DNA from: Xinfangfangia pollutisoli
Lineage (GTDB): Bacteria; Pseudomonadota; Alphaproteobacteria; Rhodobacterales; Rhodobacteraceae
Reading direction: 5' to 3'
Assembly: GCF_020179405.1 (NCBI RefSeq)
Contig: NZ_JAICBZ010000007.1
Location: 1-64,000 of the forward strand
DNA length: 64,000 nt
Shown here: piece by piece, positions 32,568 through 40,337 of the stretch
Layout: each line of letters starts with the position of its first letter
How positions within the stretch are numbered: position 1 is the stretch's first letter
The notes under the pieces: generated by a model
The model's database searches: none
What the model was told of the DNA's origin: nothing
Seen by the model: the letters and a program-made list of their open reading frames with translations, nothing else
Translations under genes and position numbers: made by a program

Positions 32568-32585
32568 TATAGTCTGGCGCCAGAC
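32568..32585 (+). promoter_or_regulatory. -10 box and 14-base palindrome before the OmpA-family gene
   Basis: TATAGT (32568-32573) is a good -10, though no clear -35 lies at the right distance. It runs directly into the perfect palindrome GTCTGGC-GCCAGAC (32572-32585), which would cover the start of transcription. This position fits an operator; the regulator is unknown. Confidence 0.45.
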
Positions 32586-32637
32586 CGGCACGGGCCGGCA
32601 CATATCGCAGATGCGTAGCGAATAAGGGCAGCGAGCA

Positions 32638-33291
32638 ATGACAAGACTTCCCCTCCTTCTGGCCTCGGCCAGCGTTCTGGTGACCACGGCCTGCGTCGAT
32701 CCGAACGCCTATCCCGACGATCCGAACGCCCGCACCAAGAACGGCGCCATCATGGGCGGCATCCTGGGCGCGGCGGCGGGCGTTGCGGTCTCGGACGGGG
32801 ACGACAAGCTGAAGGGCGCGCTGCTGGGCGCCGCCCTGGGCGCCGGCACCGGCGCGGTGATCGGCCAAAGCCTGGACCAGCAGGCCGCCGAACTGCGCAG
32901 CCAGCTGTCGCCGGGCATCTCTGTGACGAATTACGGCGACTATCTGGTCGTCAACATGCCGCAGGATCTGCTGTTCGCCACCGACAGCGCCTCGGTCCGC
33001 CCCGATCTGACCGGCGATCTGCGCACCGTCGCCTCGTCGCTGCTGCGCTATCCGCAAAGCCGGATCGAAGTCATCGGCCATACCGACAGCACGGGCGCTG
33101 CCTCCTACAACATGGACCTGTCGCAGCGCCGCGCCAGCTCGGTCGCGACGATCCTGCGCAATGCCGGCGTGCCGGCCGGGCGTCTGTCGGCCTATGGCCG
33201 CGGCGAAGACCAGCCCGTCGCGTCGAACCTGACCGCCGAAGGCCGCGCGCAGAACCGCCGGGTCGAGATCATCATCCGCCCGACCAACTGA
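32638..33291 (+). CDS. OmpA-family lipoprotein (YiaD-like)
   Basis: A 217-residue protein with signal peptide [19 protein letters not shown], probably a lipoprotein signal with Cys19. A glycine-zipper hairpin follows ([16 protein letters not shown] and [17 protein letters not shown]), then the peptidoglycan-binding OmpA domain with [34 protein letters not shown] and [11 protein letters not shown]. The architecture matches YiaD-type envelope proteins that tie the outer membrane to peptidoglycan. It is a single gene with its own promoter-like -10 box and palindrome upstream and a strong terminator downstream. Confidence 0.9.
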   Translation: MTRLPLLLASASVLVTTACVDPNAYPDDPNARTKNGAIMGGILGAAAGVAVSDGDDKLKGALLGAALGAGTGAVIGQSLDQQAAELRSQLSPGISVTNYGDYLVVNMPQDLLFATDSASVRPDLTGDLRTVASSLLRYPQSRIEVIGHTDSTGAASYNMDLSQRRASSVATILRNAGVPAGRLSAYGRGEDQPVASNLTAEGRAQNRRVEIIIRPTN

Positions 33292-33321
33292 CATCGCGCC
33301 GCAAGGCGCCCGCATGTATCG

Positions 33322-33353
33322 CCAAAGCCCGCCGCCGCGGGCTTTGGTTTTTT
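33322..33353 (+). terminator. intrinsic terminator of the OmpA-family gene
   Basis: A perfect 11-base-pair stem, CCAAAGCCCGC / GCGGGCTTTGG, with a four-base loop is followed by TTTTTT. It lies 31 bases after the stop codon. Confidence 0.95.
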
Positions 33354-33354
33354 G

Positions 33355-33393
33355 TTGAGATCGGCTTAGTATTGGTCATAAATTCAAACCAAT
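33355..33393 (+). promoter_or_regulatory. promoter with inverted ATTGGT/ACCAAT operator of the FadR-type gene
   Basis: A -35 like TTGAGA (33355-33360) is followed after 17 bases by ATAAAT (33378-33383). The inverted half-sites ATTGGT (33371-33376) and ACCAAT (33388-33393) flank the -10. ATTGGT/ACCAAT arms are typical for PdhR/FadR-type GntR proteins, though the 11-base spacing is longer than usual. Autoregulation by the next gene is likely. Confidence 0.5.
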
Positions 33394-33419
33394 CCCCACA
33401 GTCGGGGCGAAGACATGCA

Positions 33420-34187
33420 ATGCCGTTTCTCAAGGTCCAACCCGAAAAACTGTCCTCCTCGGTCGTGCGCCAGATCGAGCAGCTGATCCTGCGCGGCATC
33501 TTGCGCCCCGGCGAGCGTCTGCCGCCCGAACGCGATCTGGCCGAACGGCTGGGCGTGTCCCGCCCCAGCCTGCGCGATGCCATCGCCGATCTGTCCGAGC
33601 GCGGTCTGCTGACCAGCCGCGCCGGATCGGGCGTCTTCGTGGCCGAGGTTCTGGGCTCGGCCTTCTCGCCGGCGCTGATCCAGCTGTTCTCGGCCCATGA
33701 CGAGGCGGTCTTCGACTATATCGCCTTCCGCCGCGACATGGAGGGGCTGACGGCCGAACGCGCCGCCCGCCTGGCCTCGGACACCGATCTGAAAGTGGTC
33801 GATGCGATCTACCGCAAGATGGAGGCCGCCCATCAGAAGCGCGATCCGACCGACGAGGCCGAGCTGGACGCCCAGTTCCATATGGCGATCATCGAGGCCA
33901 GCCATAACGTGATCATGCTGCACATGATGCGGTCGATGTTCGATCTGCTGCGGCAGGGCGTGTTCTACAACCGGCAGATGCTGTTCAAGAACCGGCTGAC
34001 CCGGGATTGCCTGCTGGACCACCACCGGGCGATGAACACCGCCATTCAGGCCCGCGATCCGGCGGGTTCGCGGGCGGCGGTCGAGGCGCATATGGATTAT
34101 GTGGTGCAGTCGCTGCAGGATCAGCTGCGCGCCGAGCGCAACGAGGCCATCGCGCGGCAACGCTTCGAACACGAACAAAGCCGCTAG
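33420..34187 (+). CDS. GntR-family regulator with FCD domain (PdhR/LldR-like)
   Basis: A 255-residue regulator. The winged helix-turn-helix is [40 protein letters not shown] in two parts, followed by the all-helical FCD effector domain with the [14 protein letters not shown] and [10 protein letters not shown] segments that carry metal-ligand Asp and His residues. The [20 protein letters not shown] wording is that of the PdhR/LldR group, which binds pyruvate, lactate or similar acids; the target here is unknown as no lactate or pyruvate genes are nearby. The ATG at 33420 starts the conserved [11 protein letters not shown]; an upstream ATG at 33372 lies inside the operator. Confidence 0.85.
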   Translation: MPFLKVQPEKLSSSVVRQIEQLILRGILRPGERLPPERDLAERLGVSRPSLRDAIADLSERGLLTSRAGSGVFVAEVLGSAFSPALIQLFSAHDEAVFDYIAFRRDMEGLTAERAARLASDTDLKVVDAIYRKMEAAHQKRDPTDEAELDAQFHMAIIEASHNVIMLHMMRSMFDLLRQGVFYNRQMLFKNRLTRDCLLDHHRAMNTAIQARDPAGSRAAVEAHMDYVVQSLQDQLRAERNEAIARQRFEHEQSR

Positions 34188-34244
34188 GGCAGCCCGGCGC
34201 CAAGACCCCAGGCAGGCCGATCTTTCTTCGAGAAATCACAATGA

Positions 34245-34277
34245 AAAACGCCCCGGCCTTGCGGCACGGGGCGTTTT
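34245..34277. terminator. bidirectional terminator between the GntR gene and the atp operon
   Basis: An 11-base-pair stem, AAAACGCCCCG / CGGGGCGTTTT, whose loop contains a further GCC/GGC pair. T-runs follow on both strands, so it can end the convergent GntR-type gene (stop at 34187) and the F0 operon (atpF stop at 34296). Confidence 0.9.
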
Positions 34278-34295
34278 CCGATCTTGCGGGCAGGG

Positions 34296-34856
34296 TCAGT
34301 GCAGCTTGGCGCCGACCGTCTCGATCGCTTCGTCGATCGAGGCATTGGCGGCCTCGGTCGTCATCTGCTTGGCCAGGATCTCGCCCGCCGCAGCAACGGC
34401 CACCGCCACAGCGCGTTCCCGCACGTGACGCAGCGCCGCGCCTTCGGCCGCCGCGATCTGCTCTTCCGCGGCCTGAAGCCTGCGGGCGATCGACCGCTGC
34501 AGCTCGGCCTTGGCCTGTTCGGCCGCCGCCATCGCCTCTTCCTTCGCGGTCGAGATGATGCGGTCGGTCTGCTCGGCCACGTCCTTCTGCTTGCGCTCAT
34601 ACGAGGCCAGCACCGACTTGGCTTCTTCCCGCAGCGCGCGGGCTTCTTCCAGCTCGGCCTTGATCTGCGCGGCGCGCGCATCCAGAAGCCCGGTCAGCTT
34701 CTTCGGCACGCCCATATAGACCAGCACGCCGATGAAGATCAGGAAGGCCACCAGCACCACGAAGTTGGTGTTGTGCAGGCTGAAGAACGGGCCCGAGGCC
34801 GCCAGAGCCGGGCTGGCGCTGGCGATCAGGGCGAAGAGAACGGAAAGCTTCTTCAT
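34296..34856 (-). CDS. atpF: ATP synthase F0 subunit b
   Basis: A 186-residue peripheral-stalk subunit. An apparent signal-like start (MKKLSVLFALIASASPALA) precedes the single membrane helix NFVVLVAFLIFIGVLVYMGV (about 31-50), followed by a long charged coiled coil (LLDARAAQIKAELEEARALREEAKSVLASYERKQKD and on). It is the last gene of the F0 operon and starts four bases after atpF'. It should pair with b' to hold the F1 head against rotation. A strong bidirectional terminator follows. Confidence 0.93.
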   Translation of the reverse strand: MKKLSVLFALIASASPALAASGPFFSLHNTNFVVLVAFLIFIGVLVYMGVPKKLTGLLDARAAQIKAELEEARALREEAKSVLASYERKQKDVAEQTDRIISTAKEEAMAAAEQAKAELQRSIARRLQAAEEQIAAAEGAALRHVRERAVAVAVAAAGEILAKQMTTEAANASIDEAIETVGAKLH

Positions 34857-34860
34857 CGCC

Positions 34861-35412
34861 TTATCCTTTCAGCCGGTTTGCGACCGCGGCATCGACCACC
34901 GCCTGATCCGCCGACCCGCCCAGCGCCGCGACCAGCGCGCCCGCCGTGTCGCGCGCCACCGCTTCGACCGCGTCCATCGTGCCGGCCCGGATCTCGGCCA
35001 GGCGCTTTTCCGATTCCGCGGTTTTCACCGCGATCTCGGCATCGGCCCGCGCCGTCGCCGCGTCCAGATCCTTCTGGATGTCGGCCTTGGCCGCGGCAAC
35101 GATCTTGCCTGCCTCGGTCCGCGCCGTCGCCAGCGCGTCGTTGAAGGCCTTCTCGGCCGCCACCGCCTTGTGCTTCAGCTCTTCCGCCGCCGCCAGGTCA
35201 TTGGTGATCGTGCCCTTGCGTTCCGCCAGGATCGCGCCGATCCGCGGCAGGGCGATGCGCGACAGGATCAGGAACATCACGACCAGCGTGACGACCAGCC
35301 AGAACACCTGGTTCGGGATCCATTCGGCGCAAAGCTGCGGCATGCCGATGGCGCCGCCATGCGCGTTCACGCATTGGCCAGCGGCTTCTTCAAGGATTGG
35401 TTCTGTTGCCAT
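34861..35412 (-). CDS. atpG: ATP synthase F0 subunit b'
   Basis: A 183-residue second peripheral-stalk subunit, present in alphaproteobacteria and photosynthetic organisms. The membrane helix is [24 protein letters not shown] (about 35-58), followed by coiled coil ([24 protein letters not shown] and on). The long N-terminal extension with two cysteines ([20 protein letters not shown]) is usual for this branch. It is often called atpX or atpF2. The gene follows atpE after 81 bases that contain a GNRA-capped hairpin, and precedes atpF by four bases. Confidence 0.92.
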   Translation of the reverse strand: MATEPILEEAAGQCVNAHGGAIGMPQLCAEWIPNQVFWLVVTLVVMFLILSRIALPRIGAILAERKGTITNDLAAAEELKHKAVAAEKAFNDALATARTEAGKIVAAAKADIQKDLDAATARADAEIAVKTAESEKRLAEIRAGTMDAVEAVARDTAGALVAALGGSADQAVVDAAVANRLKG

Positions 35413-35446
35413 CTTCGTCCCCCATCGGACCCTTCGGACGCGGGCA

Positions 35447-35466
35447 GGCGCCGGTCTCCCGGCGCC
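35447..35466 (-). other. GNRA-capped stem-loop between atpE and atpF'
   Basis: The transcribed strand reads GGCGCCGG-GAGA-CCGGCGCC: a perfect 8-base-pair stem closed by a GAGA (GNRA) tetraloop. There is no T-tract, so it is unlikely to be a full terminator. It could stabilise the atpE mRNA end, since the c subunit is needed in 10-15 copies against one each of b and b'. The role is inference. Confidence 0.5.
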
Positions 35467-35493
35467 CGCCCTGTTAAAGCGTCAGATGCCGGA

Positions 35494-35730
35494 TCAGACG
35501 GCGAACATCAGCAGCAGGGCGACCAGGAACGAGAAGATGCCCAGAGCTTCCGCGAAGGCGATGCCGACGAAGAGGTTGGCCATCTGCGACGGGGCCGCCG
35601 AGGGGTTGCGCAGGGCGCCGGCAAGGAAGTTGCCAGCGATATGGCCCACGCCGATGCCGGCGCCGCCCAGACCCATCGTCGCCAGACCGGCGCCGATGAA
35701 CTTGCCCATTTGCGCGAGTTCGCCTTCCAT
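35494..35730 (-). CDS. atpE: ATP synthase F0 subunit c
   Basis: The proteolipid of the rotor ring, 78 residues, two membrane helices joined by the polar loop RNPSAAPSQ. The proton-carrying Glu lies in helix 2 within [14 protein letters not shown]. The helix-1 glycine pattern [16 protein letters not shown] allows close packing in the ring. The next gene, atpB, is 47 bases upstream, and a stem-loop separates it from atpF' downstream. Confidence 0.97.
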   Translation of the reverse strand: MEGELAQMGKFIGAGLATMGLGGAGIGVGHIAGNFLAGALRNPSAAPSQMANLFVGIAFAEALGIFSFLVALLLMFAV

Positions 35731-35777
35731 GATGAGTACTCCTGTTTCTGGAATTGGCTGAGGTTGAGGTTCGGACC

Positions 35778-36560
35778 TTAGTGGTGGGCTTCGCCCACCG
35801 CGTCACGCAGATAGACGCAGGTCAGAATGGTGAAGACATAGGCCTGCACGGCGGCGACGAGCAGTTCCAGCCCGTAGATCGCAGCGATGGCGGCGATCGG
35901 CACGACCGAGGCGATGCCCATGGCGCCGGCGAAGCCCGCGAAGACCTTGATCACGGCGTGACCGGCCATCAGGTTGCCGCCAAGACGAATGGAATGCGAC
36001 AGCGGGCGGACGAAGTAGGAAATCACTTCGATCAGCGCCAGAACCGGGCGCAGGATCAGCGGCGCCGACGAGACCCAGAACATCGACAGGAAGCCCAGGC
36101 CCTTGCGGTAGAAGCCGACCAGCGTGACCGTCAGGAAGACCGCCAGCGCCAGAACCGCGGTCACCGCGACATGGCTGGTGGTGGTGAAGCTCATCGGGAT
36201 CAGGCCAAGGATATTTGCCAGGAAGATGAACATGAACAGGGTCATGACATAGGGGAAGAACTTCGCCCCTTCATGGCCGGTCACATCCTCGACCATGTTG
36301 TAGATGAAGCCGTAGAACAGTTCGGCCACCGATTGCAGACGCGACGGGATGATGCCGCGGCGGCTGGTGGCCAGCACGAACAGCCCCAGCAGCACGACGA
36401 CGGAAATCGCCATCCACAGCGTCACATTGGTGACCGTGTACCATTCCACCGGACCGTCGCCGAACAGCGGCTTGACGATGAACTGGTCCATCGGATGGAT
36501 CGCCAGCCCGCCGGCATGCTCCGCGCCCTCGACCACATGCTCTTCGGTGCCAGTCGCCAC
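35778..36560 (-). CDS. atpB: ATP synthase F0 subunit a
   Basis: The 260-residue membrane subunit that forms the proton half-channels beside the c ring. The essential Arg is in [16 protein letters not shown], and the [17 protein letters not shown] and [21 protein letters not shown] segments are typical. The start is GTG at 36560, two bases after the atpI stop, so it is probably coupled to atpI. Confidence 0.96.
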   Translation of the reverse strand: MATGTEEHVVEGAEHAGGLAIHPMDQFIVKPLFGDGPVEWYTVTNVTLWMAISVVVLLGLFVLATSRRGIIPSRLQSVAELFYGFIYNMVEDVTGHEGAKFFPYVMTLFMFIFLANILGLIPMSFTTTSHVAVTAVLALAVFLTVTLVGFYRKGLGFLSMFWVSSAPLILRPVLALIEVISYFVRPLSHSIRLGGNLMAGHAVIKVFAGFAGAMGIASVVPIAAIAAIYGLELLVAAVQAYVFTILTCVYLRDAVGEAHH

Positions 36561-36562
36561 GT

Positions 36563-36907
36563 TCAGCCCCCTTGATCCTGCCCGCCCTTGGGCGGCGTCT
36601 TGTCCTGCATCTCGCGCGCCTGCACCTCGCGCGCGGTGCCCAGCATGGTGCGCACCCCCGCGGCGAAGCCCACAAGCGAGAAGATCGCCAGGAAGAGCGG
36701 CAGCGTGCCGATCAGCACGTCCAGCCCGTAACCGATGCCAACCCCGAACACGATGCCGGTCGCCAGCTCGATCACCATCCTCCAGGCCACCTCGCCCTGC
36801 GAGAAACCCTTTGCCGTCTGGCTGCGTTCAGGCTTCGGCTTTCCCCGCAGCTTGGCGAGCCGGTCTTCCAGCGCGCGCAGGCGATCGGGATCGGGTTCCG
36901 AAGCCAT
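36563..36907 (-). CDS. atpI: ATP synthase assembly/accessory protein AtpI
   Basis: A 114-residue small membrane protein with two helices ([23 protein letters not shown] and [18 protein letters not shown]) after a charged N-terminus ([15 protein letters not shown]), typical for AtpI of alphaproteobacteria. AtpI/UncI assists c-ring assembly or Mg transport. First gene of atpI-B-E-F'-F. The ATG at 36907 follows AAAGGGGGCC and a promoter about 20 bases farther up. The F1 genes are not in the window, as usual for this family where F0 and F1 form separate operons. Confidence 0.93.
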   Translation of the reverse strand: MASEPDPDRLRALEDRLAKLRGKPKPERSQTAKGFSQGEVAWRMVIELATGIVFGVGIGYGLDVLIGTLPLFLAIFSLVGFAAGVRTMLGTAREVQAREMQDKTPPKGGQDQGG

Positions 36908-36932
36908 CTGGCCCCCTTTGGCAGTTGCCGCA

Positions 36933-36961
36933 TCTCTAGGGGGCGGGGCCTGTCGAGTCAA
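36933..36961 (-). promoter_or_regulatory. sigma-70 type promoter of the atp F0 operon
   Basis: On the minus strand -35 TTGACT (36961-36956) and -10 TAGAGA (36938-36933) are 17 bases apart, each with one or two changes from consensus. Transcription should start near 36926, giving a leader of about 20 bases before the atpI ATG. Confidence 0.7.
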
Positions 36962-37074
36962 CCGGGCATATGGCGCGACCAGACCGGCACAAGCCCTTGA
37001 TCTGAAAGAAATCCCCTGCAGCGCGACAGAATGCGCGCCGGGGCGCGGGCGCCGATTTCGCCCCGGGCGCATAT

Positions 37075-37092
37075 TCAACCCCGCGGTTGACA
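37075..37092 (+). promoter_or_regulatory. inverted-repeat operator overlapping the ArsR-type gene promoter
   Basis: TCAACC-CCGC-GGTTGA (37075-37090) is a perfect inverted repeat whose right arm overlaps the -35 hexamer TTGACA (37087-37092). The start codon is 30 bases on. Such placement fits an operator for autorepression by the ArsR protein. The -10 box is not clear. Confidence 0.45.
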
Positions 37093-37121
37093 ATTCCCCG
37101 CCCCGCCCCGAAGCATGGCCC

Positions 37122-37508
37122 ATGTCCAGCCCTGCCCCCCCGCCCGACCGGCTGACCCAGGTCTTCGCCGCCCTGGCCGATCCGACCCGGCGGGCGATCC
37201 TGTCGATGCTTCTGGAAGACGACATGGCGGTGACCGATGTGGCCGAACCCTTCGCGATGAGCCTGGCCGCGATCTCGAAACATCTGGCCGCGCTGGCCGA
37301 GGCCGGGCTGATCAGCCGAGAACGCCGCGGACGGGTGATCTGGTGCAAGCTGGAACCCGACGCGCTGCGCGCCGCCTCGGTCTGGATGCAGGGCTTCGGC
37401 CAGTTCGATCCGGTCGATCTTGACGCGTTCGAGCGCTTCCTTGAACAGGAACTTTCCCCCGAAGACAGCACAAGCGACGCGGTCAGCGCCTCCGGCGGGG
37501 ATATTTAG
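37122..37508 (+). CDS. ArsR-family winged-helix regulator
   Basis: A 128-residue ArsR/SmtB-type repressor of the SdpR-like kind. RLTQVFAALADPTRRAILSMLLE begins the DNA-binding domain, and VAEPFAMSLAAISKHLAALAEAGLISRERRGRVIWCKL is the recognition helix and wing. No metal-binding cysteine pair (CxC or similar) is present, so it is not a metal sensor of the classical type. The last residues (SASGGDI) and the stop codon come from a dispersed repeat, so the natural C-terminus has probably been replaced. The target gene is not clear; the next gene is convergent. Confidence 0.85.
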   Translation: MSSPAPPPDRLTQVFAALADPTRRAILSMLLEDDMAVTDVAEPFAMSLAAISKHLAALAEAGLISRERRGRVIWCKLEPDALRAASVWMQGFGQFDPVDLDAFERFLEQELSPEDSTSDAVSASGGDI

Positions 37509-37522
37509 ACAGAGAGGAAGGC
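37494..37522. repeat. dispersed GATATTT repeat forming the end of the ArsR-type gene
   Basis: GGGGATATTT, AGACAGAGAGGAAGGC: the GCAGAGAGGAAG variant of the repeat, in the opposite direction to the next copy. It supplies the final codons and TAG stop of the gene. Confidence 0.75.
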
Positions 37523-37544
37523 CGCAAAAAGCCCTGCCCCTGCC

Positions 37545-37599
37545 GCCTTCCTCTCTGCAAAAATATCCCGGGGTCCGGGGCAGAGCCCCGGGGCCGGCC
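37545..37599. repeat. dispersed GATATTT repeat, inverted second copy
   Basis: GCCTTCCTCTCTGC, AAAAATATCCCGGGG, then TCCGGGGC-AGA-GCCCCGG. Facing the copy at 37494-37522 across 22 bases, the pair could fold into a long hairpin between two convergent genes and so act as terminator for both. Confidence 0.78.
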
Positions 37600-37608
37600 G
37601 CCCCGCCC

Positions 37609-39129
37609 CTAGGCCTGGGGCGTCGCGAACCAGCCCGCATAGGTCTTGCGCAATTCGGCCTTCTGCACCTTGCCCATGGTGTTGCGCGGCAGCGCCGCGA
37701 CCACCACCGCCGCTTTCGGCTGCTTGAACCGCGCCAGCCGGTCGCGGATCCCGTCCAGCACCGTCTGCGCCTCCAGCGCCACGCCCTTCTGCGCCACCAG
37801 AACGGCGAAGACCGCCTCGCCGAAATCCGGGTGCGGCAGGCCCACGACCGCGCTTTCCAGAACCCCCGGCTGGGCGTCCAGCTCGGCCTCGACCTCGACC
37901 GGATAGATGTTGAACCCGCCCGAGATCACCAGATCCTTGGCCCGGCCGACGATCTGGACATAGCCGTCTTCATCGCGCCGCCCGATATCGCCGGTGATGA
38001 ACCAGCCATCGGGGCGCAGCTCTTCGGCCGTCTTCTCGGGCATCTGCCAATAGCCGGCAAAGACATTCGGCCCCCGCACCTCGATCACGCCCGCCTCACC
38101 GGGGCCGGTCACCTCGGCGCCCTCGGCCATGATCCGCAACGCGACCCCCGGCAGGGGAAACCCCACCGTGCCGGGGCGGCGGTCGCCGTCATAGGGGTTC
38201 GAGGTGTTCATGTTGGTCTCGGTCATGCCGTAGCGTTCCAGGATGCGGTGGCCGGTCCGTTCCGCGAAGGCGCGATGGGTTTCGGCCAAAAGCGGCGCCG
38301 AGCCCGAGATGAACAGCCGCATGCCTGCGCAAAGGTCGCGGGTGAAGCGCTGCGTGTCGAGAAGCCTGGTGTAGAAGGTCGGCACCCCCATCATCGCCGT
38401 CGCCCGCGGCAGGGCGCGCAGCACCGCCTCCAGATCGAAGCCCGGCAGGAAGATCATCTGCCCGCCGGTCAACAGGCTGATGTTCGAGGCGACGAACAGC
38501 CCGTGGGTGTGGAAGATCGGCAGGGCATGCAGCAGCACGTCCTCGGCGGTGAAGCGCCACAGATCGGCCAGAACCCGGGCATTGGACAGAAGATTGCCCT
38601 GGGTCAGCATCGCGCCTTTCGACCGTCCGGTGGTGCCCGAGGTGTAAAGGATGGCCGCCAGATCGGCCTCGCCGCGCGGCGCGGGGGTCAGCGTGCCGGG
38701 CTGGTCTGCCATCGCGGCGGCAAAGCTGCCCGCCCCGGCCGCGTCCAGCGTGAAGAGCCGCGCGCCGTGGCGGGCGGCCAGCGGCGCCAGGGCCGCCTCG
38801 GCCGCCGGATCGCAAAGGAAGACCGCCGGGGTCGCATCGCCCAGGAAATAGTCCAGTTCGACCGGCGTATAGGCGGTGTTCAGCGGCAGGAACACCGCCC
38901 CCAGCGCGACGCTGGCGCCATAGATCGCCAGCGCCTCGGGCGATTTCGCCACTTGCACCGCCACCCGGTCGCCCGCGCGCAGCCCCGCCGCCTGCAGCGC
39001 ATGGCCGGCCCGGGCCACCATGGCCAGGAAGGCGGCGCCGCTGATCTCGCGCCCGTCGTCCAGCAGCAGAAAACCCCTGTCCCGCCCGGCCAGCGGCGCG
39101 AACAGCGCGTCATACAGCATATTGGTCAT
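37609..39129 (-). CDS. matB: malonyl-CoA synthetase
   Basis: MatB joins malonate (or methylmalonate) to CoA with ATP. The 506-residue adenylate-forming enzyme has AILYTSGTTGRSKGAMLTQGNL (P-loop, from about residue 160), LHALPIFHTHGLFVASN, MGVPTFYTRLL, the RLFISGSAPLLAETH and ERYGMTETNMNTSNPYDGDR blocks, and C-terminal LPRNTMGKVQKAEL with the catalytic Lys. MTETNMNTSNPYDGDR and the MGVPTFYTRLL segment match characterised MatB of Rhodopseudomonas closely. A GGAGGATGCC site precedes the ATG. No malonyl-CoA decarboxylase or malonate carrier gene is adjacent. Confidence 0.93.
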   Translation of the reverse strand: MTNMLYDALFAPLAGRDRGFLLLDDGREISGAAFLAMVARAGHALQAAGLRAGDRVAVQVAKSPEALAIYGASVALGAVFLPLNTAYTPVELDYFLGDATPAVFLCDPAAEAALAPLAARHGARLFTLDAAGAGSFAAAMADQPGTLTPAPRGEADLAAILYTSGTTGRSKGAMLTQGNLLSNARVLADLWRFTAEDVLLHALPIFHTHGLFVASNISLLTGGQMIFLPGFDLEAVLRALPRATAMMGVPTFYTRLLDTQRFTRDLCAGMRLFISGSAPLLAETHRAFAERTGHRILERYGMTETNMNTSNPYDGDRRPGTVGFPLPGVALRIMAEGAEVTGPGEAGVIEVRGPNVFAGYWQMPEKTAEELRPDGWFITGDIGRRDEDGYVQIVGRAKDLVISGGFNIYPVEVEAELDAQPGVLESAVVGLPHPDFGEAVFAVLVAQKGVALEAQTVLDGIRDRLARFKQPKAAVVVAALPRNTMGKVQKAELRKTYAGWFATPQA

Positions 39130-39310
39130 GGCATCCTCCGCCTCTGCCGCCGTCCTGCCGCCGTCCTGCCATGGCGCGGCCGGCCGCTCAAGCCCGGGAA
39201 ACAGTCTGTCGCCGGCCCGCCCCGCGCCGCCGCGATTTCCCCCGCGCCCCGCCACAAACCCGCCCCGCTTCGGAGGCTAGATAAAATGCAAGACGATGGA
39301 GGACGGGCGG

Positions 39311-39478
39311 ATGGCCAGATTTCTCGACATGCTGCAGATCCTGTGCCGCAAGCGGAGCCAGACGCCGCGGCCGGATGCGATCTTCGACCAGCGGCTGCAG
39401 AAGCTGGGCGGCGTGCGCCGGGTTTCGGTGGCGCGGGCGGTCCTGTTCAGAACGCGACCTGAACCCCGGGAAGCTTGA
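39311..39478 (+). CDS. possible small protein between matB and mipZ
   Basis: A 55-residue open frame starting MARFLDMLQILCRKRSQTPRPD with GGAGGACGGGCGG before the ATG. It resembles no family I know and its last codons overlap the 3' end of mipZ on the other strand by 32 bases, where codon choice becomes unusual (AGA, CGA). It may be chance. The rest of the 317-base gap from 39130 to 39446 holds the matB promoter region and nothing else I recognise. Confidence 0.25.
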   Translation: MARFLDMLQILCRKRSQTPRPDAIFDQRLQKLGGVRRVSVARAVLFRTRPEPREA

Positions 39479-40256
39479 GCGCCGCGATCAGGTCGCGCAA
39501 TTCCTGCCGCGCGGCCAGGTTCGACAGGTTCAGCTGCTCGACCCCGGTATCCTTCAGGTCCAAAAGCGTCAGCCCGCGCGGGAACAGTTCGCGGAAGATC
39601 ACCCGTTCGGAAAAGCCGGGCGCCACGCGAAAGCCGATCCGGCGCGACAGGTCTTCCAGCGCGGCGCCAACCTTCTTCTTGTTGTGCATCTGCTGGGCGC
39701 CCAGCCGGTTGCGCAGCACGATCCAGTCGATCGGCTTCAGCCCCGCCTGCGCCCGCAGCTGCCGCGCGCCCCAGACCATTTCCGAATAGATCGACGGGCC
39801 CTTCACCTTGCCGCTGTCGGGGTCGATGCGCGCCAGCAGGTCGAAATCGACGAAACTGTCGTTCAGCGGCGTGATCAGCGTATCGGCCAGCGAATGCGCA
39901 ACCTGGCTCAGCCGGGTATGGCTGCCGGGACAGTCGATCAGGATGAAATCCTTCACCGGATCCAGATCGGCCACAACGGCGGTCAGGCGCTGGTCAAAGG
40001 CATTCTCGCCCGGGGCCAGCGTTGCAGGATCGACCTCGGGCAGCTCGCGGTAATCCGGCGTCGGCAGGTCCAGCCCCGATTTCGCCAGCCAGGCGCGGCG
40101 GTTTTCGACGTAGCGGCCGAACGAGCGCTGACGCAGGTCAAGATCCAGCGCCCCGACACGATGGCCCATCCGCGCCAGCGCGGTGGCGACATGCATGCAG
40201 GTGGTGGATTTGCCCGATCCGCCCTTCTCGTTGCCGACGACGATGATATGCGCCAT
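39447..40256 (-). CDS. mipZ: division-site regulator MipZ (ParA-like ATPase)
   Basis: MipZ is the ATPase that forms a gradient from the poles and confines FtsZ rings to midcell in alphaproteobacteria. The 269-residue product starts MAHIIVVGNEKGGSGKSTT with deviant Walker A KGGSGKST (11-18), then LDLDLRQRSFGRYVENRRAWL, ILIDCPGSHTRLSQVAH (Walker B), TPLNDSFVDFDLLARIDP, WIVLRNRLG and RELFPRGLTLLDL. The LRQRS, NDSFVDFD, VLRNRL and ELFPxGLTLLDL blocks are those of Caulobacter MipZ and separate it from ParA. It acts with ParB, which is not in the window. Confidence 0.95.
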   Translation of the reverse strand: MAHIIVVGNEKGGSGKSTTCMHVATALARMGHRVGALDLDLRQRSFGRYVENRRAWLAKSGLDLPTPDYRELPEVDPATLAPGENAFDQRLTAVVADLDPVKDFILIDCPGSHTRLSQVAHSLADTLITPLNDSFVDFDLLARIDPDSGKVKGPSIYSEMVWGARQLRAQAGLKPIDWIVLRNRLGAQQMHNKKKVGAALEDLSRRIGFRVAPGFSERVIFRELFPRGLTLLDLKDTGVEQLNLSNLAARQELRDLIAALKLPGVQVAF

Positions 40257-40337
40257 GGGCCCTGCCCCCCTTGTGATCCGCCCCTCTATTGGCAATCCCG
40301 TGCCGAAAGGGGAAGACCCTTTCGGCGACAAGCCGCC

